64,000 nt of DNA, taken from the NCBI GenBank assembly GCA_023213395.1, contig CM041465.1, positions 85,319,741 through 85,383,740 of the forward strand, read 5' to 3'. The number at the start of each line of letters is the position of its first letter. Position 1 is the first letter of the stretch. The notes under the pieces were generated by a model. That model was not told where the DNA came from, made no database searches, and was given only the letters and a program-made list of their open reading frames with translations. This stretch comes from Cycas panzhihuaensis (lineage: Eukaryota > Cycadophyta). Position numbers and translations under genes: made by a program. Below, in pieces: positions 56,001-64,000 of the stretch.

Positions 56001-56588
56001 GAAGACAAGGTCCCAATAACCTAAAACCACCACCAAGATCTAAACTATTTTACAACTAGTTATAGGAATTGAAACTAAAATTTAACATGCAAGTTCTTAA
56101 ACTAGAGATAATACATTAAAATGAATAAGAAAGCCAAGCATCATATATACACTGGATATAACATGATGAAACCCTAGTAGTGTACTAAGGAAACATCTAC
56201 ATAGGAAAGGTATCAATCTTTATTATCAAAGAATGGAGAAATGCATACAATCTATAGTAGAATGCTCACAGCAATAATAACCAGCCACCTAACTCTTCAT
56301 AGTATACCTAATACCTTGAACATAATGAAAAAACACCCTAAATCGGGCTAGATGAGAGAGCCATACAAGGCACAAATCTTGACCATAGAATCTAGGGTAT
56401 TTTTAGTGAACGACCCTAATTTTCTTTACAATTTAGTATGCTTTTCAGTACTAACCTTTTAGGTTAGGGGCTATCGCCCCTAAACCCCCTCTTTGTGGGA
56501 GTCATTCCAACCCCCCTCTAGCCAAGGGGGGCTCCCACCCCCCTTGGAACCCCTTGCAAAATTTTGGGGCAGAAACTGCACTACCAAC
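56001..56588. other. Unassigned interval with GC-rich hairpins at its right end
   Basis: AT-rich and featureless to about 56440. Then two exact hairpins: TTAGGGGC/GCCCCTAA (56465-56484) and CCAAGGGGGG/CCCCCCTTGG (56522-56547). The bases ccaac at 56584-56588 directly precede E4 and should be its target duplication. The GC-rich end may be part of another element's LTR, cut by E4; I cannot place it. Confidence 0.5.
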
Positions 56589-59169
56589 TGTTTCCCAGCT
56601 CCTGGGAATGGACTCGAGATGCATCGACGCAAGTTTGTTTAGGTATACTTTCTTACTTTTCCTTGCCCATGCTTGGTTAAGGTTATTTAGAGTAGGTTGC
56701 TTGACATATGCCTGCTTACACACATTGCTTTTCTACTTGCTCATAATGCATGTGCTTACGGCATACCATCAGCCTATGACGACTCACAGCAGGGGCATTC
56801 CTCAGCGAATGCTACACCCCGTATAGCGCACAACCACCCACGTTGTCTCCACAGTCTCCTGGGATGTTTTTGTCAGCCCTGTTTACTCCCATTACAACAT
56901 GTTGTTTACGTTGCAGTCCTTCCTGAACTTGATTTAATCCTTAGTTAGGACTCTTTGCATTATTTTGGGTACCTGCCCATTACCTGGGCATTCCCCCAGC
57001 TGCTCTAACTTATGTTTAGCCTTGGTTTTTATCCTAAAACCTGATGTTTTTGCTTATTTTTCTCTTTTTTTGTTTCCAGCCTGATACCGCTGTAAACTTA
57101 GTAATCTTCGATCTTTCTTTGCGGTACCTCATAATTCTGAGTGGTGCATTTGTTTGAAATTTAAAAAAAAGAGAACCACGCGACAGTTTCCATTTTTTTG
57201 CAGAACTGCCATGTGGCATTAATTGATTCGAGTCGCCCTGGCATCCCCAACATTCACCTACTATGAATAGGGGAATAAAGGGGATTTTGCTCCCCATTTT
57301 TCAGATCTTTTGGCCATTTTTCAAATCTCTGGGAAAAATTTCTGACTTTTCAACAAGAAAACACACAGAAAAAGATAATCTACATACACAGCAACTGGAT
57401 AAAGGAGAAAAGGGTTACTATCAACTGGACTTGCAGGGCCATTGTTGCCCCCTACAACTCTCCACAGCAAGCCCCCATTCTTCTTTGTAGGTACTCAAGG
57501 ATCTAAGTGACATTTTCACCCAAAAGCTTCCCAAAGAGCCAACTTCCAAGGCTCTAAGCTTGTAAGGAGTTTTCTTCATTCTCACTCTTGCAAGAACCAC
57601 TCGTGATCAGTCCTCATACGTTGGTTATTGCTGCTATTTTCTAGCAGCAAAGTTTATGCTTGATCTTCTTCCTACAAGGTACTTCTTATTTTCTACTTGC
57701 AATCTATTTTATTCCTATTTCTTTTGTTTGTCAATGAATGGGATCCTAGTTAGCTAGTTTTTTCTTCATAGTGTCGTACTAGATTAGTGATACCCTCCCA
57801 TTGCTTCTTCCTACAAGCCTCTCTATTCTCCTTAAACTATCTCTTTCACCCCTTCCTTAGTTAGCTGGTGCAAAGGACTAACATACGAGGATTTGAGGGA
57901 GGTAGGCGGGGTTCTGTCCCCCATTGTTGTCCTTCTCCCCAAGGGTTCTGTCCCTTGTTCTCTTTTCCTTTTCCATTAGCGCTTTCTTAGGGAATGGGCT
58001 AAGGGAGTTTAGGGAATTTAGTTAGGGTGTTCAGATTAGTATAGGCAACTCATCACTACATCATTGCCAGAAGTCTCACTTGTTGGTGTTGGGCCCTACC
58101 TAAGCCCCAGTTTTTTCTGTTATTCTTTTCCTTGTTACAGTTTGTTGCTCCACTACCTTGTTACCAACTAGTTTTTCTTGAGTTCCCTGGAGGTCTCCCA
58201 TAGGTGAGTTAGCCATCTCGAGACTATACTCCTTTTCCTTTCGAGTGTGTTTGTGGTGTATGGTGGTGAGAGCGTTTCTTGCATGTTGTTATTTCATTTG
58301 GTTATATTTTGATGCTTAGCATAGATCTTAGTTCCATTTGATTTCAGTATATATATATTTTAGTATATCTTGTGGCCTCTCTTCCAAGAGGAAGGTGTTC
58401 TTCTCACCCGTTTGTAGGATCACGTATTGGTGGAGTGATACGTGGGACGAGCCCGTTGCAGGTTAGTTCCCTGCATAGTGCATTTCTTTCTTTGGTTTCA
58501 AGCTTTTCATTTCTTTCCATTTTATTTGCTTTTGCATGCTTAAGGGGAAGTAAGTAAACCCCTCTTCTATCGCTTCCAGCCACTACCACCGATCAGCATT
58601 GCATACGCAACAAACGGAGAAGGAATGAGTGGGACTTAGAGAGACGAGCTGCACTCCATTCAGGCACTGGATCCAGGTATTCCCCTTGCTTCCTGCGTAT
58701 CCCCTTTTACATTGTTACCTTTCATGCATTTGCCTGAGTAGTTAGGAAATTGTAAAGGAATATAAAGGAAAAAGGGAAAGTACATTCATCTTTGACATTA
58801 TTTCTTGCTTTATCTAGCATAGCATAGCGTAGATAGCTTGCTTGCATCGCATTCGAGTTGCCCTCATTGCACCCTTTCCAACATTTGCCTGCTCATTAGT
58901 TAGTTGCCCTTCCATTCATTACCTTCTCATTGCCTTGAGAAGATGCAACGTGCAAGGCATTCTCTCTCCTTCCCGGCCATCTGAAGGGTAGGAAGGCCTT
59001 GCTTTGCACAGCTACCTGGAAGCAACCAAGCACCTTGCAGTCCCGAATCTGCACTCTGGTGCATAGATGCCCTGCAAGGTGAGGTCCTCACTGCCTAACT
59101 TAGTTAGCATAGCATACCCTCACATCCTTTTGCTAAACGTAGGGACACTGCCCCATAGCGAGCGTTTCA
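56589..59169 (+). repeat. E4 5' LTR, 2581 bp
   Basis: Starts TGTTTCCCAGCTCCTGGG and ends GAGCGTTTCA. Aligns with both E2 LTRs along its length, with a roughly 110-base extra block around 58070-58160. It carries the hairpin at 57176-57216 (CCACGCG...ATGTGG), a TATA-like run at about 58350 and the donor-like GGGGAAGTAAGTAAACCCC at about 58543-58562. The frames in it are also LTR artefacts. Confidence 0.9.
58543..58563 (+). promoter_or_regulatory. Conserved splice-donor-like site in G/C stem, E4 LTR
   Basis: GGGGAAGTAAGTAAACCCC; the intron G would be at 58550. The G-to-A before the GT weakens the consensus slightly, but the G/C stem is intact. Confidence 0.45.
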
Positions 59170-59170
59170 C

Positions 59171-59190
59171 TAGCGACCATACTGGGGACT
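59171..59190 (+). other. E4 primer binding site, tRNA-Arg type
   Basis: TAGCGACCATACTGGGGACT one base after the LTR; the second base G has become A. Confidence 0.65.
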
Positions 59191-59224
59191 ACCAGTAAGG
59201 GAGCTAGATTCGCTTCCCCTTTTC

Positions 59225-59246
59225 GTTGGTGTTCTTGCCTCTAGGT
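59225..59246 (+). promoter_or_regulatory. Candidate 3' splice acceptor in E4 leader
   Basis: GTTGGTGTTCTTGCCTCTAG (AG at 59243-59244), identical over the core to the E2 site at 12333. Confidence 0.4.
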
Positions 59247-59333
59247 AGTCTCTTATTCCATGTTTTCAGTTGGGCAACCCCCAATGTGCTTGCTTCATTT
59301 CTTTCTTTTCGTTTTCTTCTAACAATGCTTGCA

Positions 59334-59752
59334 AAGGCGTTGCATGCGACGTTTCTCTGTCGCTTGCGAGGTCTTCCGCTGTTGTTAGAAGACCAATTGT
59401 CTTGTTCCCCTCCATCGTCGAACCCTGATTCGATAATGGAAGGTTACCCGTCCAATTGGGCTTACCATACCATGACTTCGAGAACTCAAGAGTTCCCCTT
59501 ATCTGTCCCGAAATCCACCCATGGGGGCGATGATTCCATCTACTATCCAGATGACTAGTTTCACCCTACTGACTTTCATCCTTCTGCTCATACAGCAGAA
59601 GATTCGGCTCCTCACGAGACTCACCATCCTACGGGTGAGCCTTATGAGGAGCGTCCTGAGGGATCCCCAACATTCGAGATCCCATCAACTTTATATGGTT
59701 ACGAGGAGACACCTCCCGCTGACATAGTCGAAGCGCTCAGCGAGTACATCTG
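59334..59752 (+). pseudogene. E4 gag leader ORF (probable Gag N-terminus)
   Basis: Aligns with E2 12425-12817 and E1 4047-3622. The part before MEGYPSNWAYHTM (about 59438) has a one-base loss relative to E2. A TAG at about 59556 interrupts it, and PPADIVEALSEYI at the end shows how the leader frame runs toward Gag before a TGA at 59750. Confidence 0.6.
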
Positions 59753-59792
59753 AACAACTTGCCGCCAACCGCATCCTAGTTGGTTTGAAGAA

Positions 59793-60376
59793 ATGTTGTG
59801 CAATGTAGCATCTTCTTCATCTATGCCTGCGCCTCATACAATGAATGATGCTTCTACCTGTGCACACTCATCCTATGCTATGTCTACCCTGGCTCCCAGG
59901 GCAAGCGTTGCACCGCCTATCTCTAGTTATGGTTCTACTTCTTCAGGACCCATTCATGGCATGTCCTTTCCCCAACTCGGGTTTAGCATGCCGTTTCTGA
60001 GTCAAACGAATGCGCCGCCTTCAAACGTGGTGCATGCGTTCCCTAGTAAGCCTTGAGGCCCTACTAGTGTTGCTGCCATCAACTATATAGGACCCACTCC
60101 TATATACGTTCGAAACCCCGCTGGTGGTTCTTCCCTTTACGTGCCCCCAGGTTACACATCTCAACCTTGGGGGCAGGGTAGGGGAAACCATCTTCTCGCA
60201 TGGGGTGGACCCGTTGTACCCATATGGGGTTCTGCCCCCTACAGGTGGCCCATATAGGCAGAACCCGGTCCTTCACCCCTCATTTCTGCCATCCAGCGCA
60301 ACTCCTATTGCCGCATCTTCGCAAGGGAACATACCTCCCTTCCAAGGCGTTTACCCGCAACCCCCTTTCCAATAAG
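59793..60376 (+). pseudogene. E4 Gag, proline-rich part
   Basis: From MLCNVASSSSMPAP, Ser/Pro-rich sequence runs to a TGA at 60054-60056 (Arg in E2). It then continues with YVPPGYTSQPWGQGRGN and, after a one-base loss near 60200, in another frame to TAA 60373-60375 (Gln codon in E1). Equivalent to E2 12858-13500. Confidence 0.75.
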
Positions 60377-60378
60377 AG

Positions 60379-61164
60379 GTGTTTCCCCAAGGAGGGATGG
60401 GTTTACCACCCCCATCCATTTCTTTGCTGGTCGTTGATCCGTTAGCCCATGTGAGGACATATCCTTTCATAGACTATAGGTCGACGCCATTATCTGTTGA
60501 GGTGCTAAGGACTAACCTGCCGCCTCACCCTCCTGAAGTTTCCAAATTCGACAGAACTTTGTCGCAGGACCCAACCGAGCACGTACGTAGTTTCTCTATG
60601 GCATGCATCGATTATTGGGCTTACGACCATACTTTGATCAAGTTATTTCCACGATCCTTGCAGGGTGATGCCCTCAAGTGGTTTTACCGTCTCCCTGCCC
60701 ATTCGATTTCTTCATTCCAGCAATTGGTGGACGATTTCGTCAATTATTTTGACGTGGCCCATCCATTTGAAAGCGGAATGAAAGCACTCCTACCGCTTAA
60801 ACAAGGTCACGATGAAATGAATCGTGACTTCGTGCGATGCTTTCATGATCTCCTTCACTCTACCAAGGCCACGTTGCCTGAAGAGTTGAAGCGAGATCTC
60901 TTCGTCAACGCACTTCACCCCGAAGTACATGTGGAAGTCCTTAAGATGGGGGCAACCACATGTGACTCTGCGATTACGAGGTGCTTGGCGTTGGAGGCCA
61001 TTAAGATCTAAGCTAGACTCAAGAAACCTCCTAAGCCATCACAACGCCGTAAGGCGCCTCCCCCAGCGAAGGAAACCAAACCTTCACAACCCGCTAGGCC
61101 CACCTCTCATCCGACTGAGAGGACCCTAGATCCTCTTACCTCCGCTATTCGCTCATTCGAGCGC
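60379..61164 (+). pseudogene. E4 Gag, capsid core
   Basis: The 210-codon frame 60379-61011 is the best-preserved Gag core of the window: FSMACIDYWAYDHTLIKLF, LKWFYRLPAHSISSFQQL, FVNYFDVAHPFESGMKAL and LKQGHDEMNRDFVRCF, ending LALEAIKI before a TAA (Gln codon in E2). The same frame continues through a basic, proline-rich hinge to the nucleocapsid frame at 61165. It encodes the shell-forming domain of the particle. Confidence 0.85.
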
Positions 61165-62574
61165 ATGATGAAGGACCTTAAACTCCAACCTCCTTCATCG
61201 CTGACCTCCCATAAACCAGTTCAAGAAGCTTCGTCGCCCCCAAAGGGGGTAACATCCAACCTTCTCAAGCAAGGAGGATCGATCCTCCCCTTGACAAGAG
61301 GTGGTGTTCCATCCACCCGGAGTGTTTCCACGACGATTCGCATTGTCGGCAAAGACCCACGCCGACGCCCATTGCGTGATTCGTTCCCTAGGTGGGCATC
61401 GAGGCCTAACCTCGATCAACCCATCCATAGAGACCCATTCCCCAAACATGGGGAACATAGTCGTGATGCTCAGCAAAGGAATAATTGGAATCGAGACAGA
61501 TCCCCTGATTCTCGCCCTTCGCATGGTAGAGGGAAGGGTGTGCGAAGGCTGTCTTCCCCTTCGTGCTCCCCTGACCACCATGCTCCATCACCTTCGCGGT
61601 CCCGTAACAAGGGAAAGAAGGTGATCCAAATGCTTGAGACCACCCCCCTTTATGCGTTGACCTGGTCCCAAGTCGCAAAGGAGGCAACAGGCATCTCTGC
61701 ATCTACCTCGCAACTCGATCCTCCTCCAGAAGCCGTTCCTCTAGAGATTCCCCCACTTCCCAAGAGCATTCCCGTCCGCCCCAATAGATTTGACTTTAGG
61801 AGAGCCCTTACCCAACCCACAGGGAGGGGTAAGCCCTTCTCCGTAGTCGAAGAGCTTCTTACTGTAGCTGCCAGGATATCCATCATGGACGTCTTGAGAA
61901 GTTACCCCAAGCAGCGAACGCTCCTCTTGGAAGTTCTAGGATTGAATGACACGTCCGTTCATGCCTTGGGCACAACCCAAAGCTACGAACCCGTCATCTC
62001 TTTCGATCCCAGAGATCTTCCCACATCTAGTGGAAGGGAACGCCAGTGGAACTTCCCTTTCACTATTACCATAGATACTCCTGATTGCACATTGCGAAGA
62101 ACCATTGTGGACAACGGTTCTTCCGTCAATGCCAAGCCCTTGCGCGTTATGCAAGAGCTTGGCATTTCCACCTTGGAACCCATTCCATGGCGTTGTCAAG
62201 GTTAAGACGGTAGCAAGAAGGCTCCCTTGGGATCTGTCTCGATACCTCTTACTCTTGAGGACAAGACTGTCGTTACTAACATCATCGTCCTCGATGTTGA
62301 CGTGGATTACAACTTGCTTCTGGGTTGACCATGGCTTAACCAAATGGGAGCCGTGTGTTCCACCCATTGGGGGCAACTTAAATTTGTCCATAACAGGCAA
62401 ATGAAAGTTGTCTCCTGCGAGTGATCGCTCACCAAACAAGCTAGGCCTTCTACCCAGGCAAGCCATGGCCATACAAAGGGAAACAAATGTCCTCCCGACC
62501 ATGTCTCAGCTTGTTCCATTGGAATCCCTGATTCCTCTTACCGCGAAGAAGGTCCCATATCTTCTTCTCTTGAT
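61165..62574 (+). pseudogene. E4 nucleocapsid and aspartic protease
   Basis: The 346-codon frame 61165-62205 covers the nucleocapsid, whose zinc knuckle is damaged by local frameshifts (about 61300-61350), a basic Arg/Ser tail and the protease N-terminal half with TIVDNGSSVNA at about 62103-62133. A TAA at 62203 stands where E2 has Tyr. The frame then resumes with SIPLTLEDKTVV and DYNLLLG, a TGA replacing the Arg of GRPWL at about 62326, and QLKFVHNRQMKVV. Catalytic Asp is retained. Confidence 0.8.
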
Positions 62575-63330
62575 TTGACACGTTTCGCCCCCATTGGTGT
62601 CAGGAGCTATGGGTACCTCGCCATGTTTGATGATGACAGGTCCCATAGTGAGGATGAGGATCGTCCTCACCCAGTTTCATTTCTCTGTACTAGTGTGGGG
62701 CATCCTCCTAGTCCTAGGTTTCCTCCTAGGACCCCTTTTGTTATAGAGCCTGGTCATTTTCACATGTCACATGACATTACATATGTCGATCATCACGTTC
62801 CTGGCTCTTCCGTCCCATCACCTCCCGCAGGTGATAATGTTGAGAGTTTCCCTCTTGCTTTTTACGAGGGACCTCTCCTTGACTCTCCTTCAGAGTCTCT
62901 TAGGGATGATGGGCAGCTTTCAGGCCATATTGGTCCTATCGCTCCCACGCTATCCCGCACCTTGTCCATTCGAAGTCAGGTCATCCATGAGGTGGACTAC
63001 TTCGAAGATGATGAGGCTTTGCTGGAGCACTCAGCAGGTTCCATGCCCAATTTGCCTCCTGGTCACTACAAGCTTGGCCACCAGAAGGTCTTAGCAATTG
63101 GGTCCACTTTAGCTGACCCAATCCCTTCTTCCATTTCCACTCTTCTGGTCGATCTTGCCCCCCTCTATTTCGAGGAGGGGAATGCCATGTGCATGGGGGC
63201 AACTCAGGACATAGTCCTTGCCCCGGACAAGGTCATCAGGGTAGGAGCGGAATGTACTCCTGATGAAGTGAGGGAATACTCCCTCCTGTTCTAGGAATTC
63301 CGTGATGTATTCACATGGGACTACTCGGAC
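62575..63330 (+). pseudogene. E4 protease-RT linker
   Basis: A 239-codon open frame (62575-63294) with the acidic DDDRSHSEDED and VIHEVDYFEDDEALLEH blocks and GATQDIVLAPDKVIRVG, closely matching E2 15660-16400. It ends at TAG 63292, and the frame resumes at the KGIDPSIVTH block. Confidence 0.7.
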
Positions 63331-64000
63331 ATGAAGGGCATCGATCCCTCCATCGTCACCCATAACCTTATGACCATTCCTGATGCTCACCCAGTGCGTC
63401 AGAAGCAGCGTCCCCTTCACCCAAAGCTTTCAGCTATCGTTAAGATGGAGGTTAAGAAGCTTCTGGATGCGGGACTCGTTTCTTCCATCGATTACCCTAA
63501 GTGGGTATCGAATATCGTTCTCGTTGCTAAGAAGAATGGGACCATTCGTATTTGTGTCGATTTTCACGATATAAACAATGCTTGTCCTAAGAACAACTTT
63601 CCTCTTCCCTTCATCGATCAAATAATCGATCATACGGCAGGATTCAAAGTTATGTCCTTGATGGACGGCTTCTCCATTATAACCATTGATTTCTCCTAAA
63701 GACTGCCATAAGACGTCCTTCACTGCGCCATGGGGTACCTTCGCCTATAAGGCAATGCCCTTTGGTCTTAAGAATGCAGGGGCTACTTATCAAAGAGCCA
63801 TGCATTTTATCTTTCACGACCTCATCAACAATACGTTGGAGGTCTTCATGGATGATATGATGGGCCTTTCACGTACCAGATCCCATCATCCCTCCGACTT
63901 GCACGCCATCTTCACAAGATACCGTAAGTATCACGTTAGCCTGAACCCGTTGAAATGTGTGTTTGCTGTCACTTCAGGCAAATTCTTGGCTTTCCTCGTG
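63331..64000 (+). pseudogene. E4 reverse transcriptase, partial
   Basis: RT from KGIDPSIVTHNLM and KMEVKKLLDAGLVSSIDYPKW through NGTIRICVDFHDINNACPK to MSLMDGFS, where a small deletion at about 63670-63690 shifts the frame. It continues with PWGTFAYKAMPFGLKN, FMDDMMGLSRTR (catalytic, about 63845-63870) and CVFAVTSGKF at the window edge. The remainder of pol lies beyond 64000. Confidence 0.85.

Larger units (their letters stand above)
56589..64000 (+). mobile_element. E4: Tat-like Ty3/gypsy element, 5' half
   Basis: 5' LTR 56589-59169, primer site 59171-59190, gag leader, Gag, protease, linker and RT up to the window end. It is the closest relative of E2 and useful for deciding which E2 stops are mutations. 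It is itself broken by stops (for example 60056, 60376, 61009, 62203) and a few frameshifts. The integrase, antisense gene and 3' LTR would lie beyond 64000. Confidence 0.9.

Overview
This is plant nuclear DNA that consists entirely of transposable elements. I find no host gene, tRNA, rRNA, CRISPR array or bacterial feature. All recognisable proteins are LTR-retrotransposon Gag, protease, reverse transcriptase, RNase H and integrase. The depth of nesting, the roughly 2.5 kb LTRs and the survival of very old copies suggest a large-genome seed plant, but the species cannot be named from this sequence.

Layout, left part (1-41.2 kb, GC-richer): five copies of one large Tat-like Ty3/gypsy family, called E0 to E4 here. 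LTRs begin TGTTTCCC, and a primer site of tRNA-Arg type (TGGCGACC) follows the 5' LTR. E0 is the oldest: only its 3' tail (6764-7478) and its 3' LTR (7479-9793, continued at 40431 to about 41.2 kb) remain. E1 (1-6763, minus strand, cut by the window edge) abuts E0. E2 (9794-40425) sits inside the E0 LTR with a perfect 5-bp target duplication (catgt). E3 (19141-33192) sits inside E2, just after the E2 integrase, with its own duplication (actac). E4 (56589 to the window end) is a separate copy whose pol is cut off at 64000.

The E2/E3 internal order is: leader with gag N-terminus; proline-rich Gag; Gag core and zinc knuckle; protease (DNGS active site); linker; RT with RNase H; integrase; a conserved stem-loop; a long 3' region; a second, archaeal-type RNase H; a (TA)n tract; the 3' LTR. 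The long 3' region carries, on the opposite strand, a roughly 2 kb gene with a plant-mobile-domain (PMD)-like region, an acidic linker and a coiled coil. In E2 it has a well-formed 113-bp antisense intron and an upstream antisense TATA motif. This antisense gene is the most interesting object in the window.

Layout, right part (41-56.6 kb, AT-rich): an older, independent nest. A minus-strand chromovirus-type gypsy pol (RNase H, integrase, chromodomain) is split by a Ty1/copia element (43928-55019, duplication aatat/aatac). The copia gag is in turn split by a short minus-strand gag-only element with 222- and 233-bp LTRs (47858-50870, perfect duplication ggaga). Every element shows decay dominated by C-to-T/G-to-A changes. 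All coding regions carry stops or frameshifts, so nothing here looks autonomous now.
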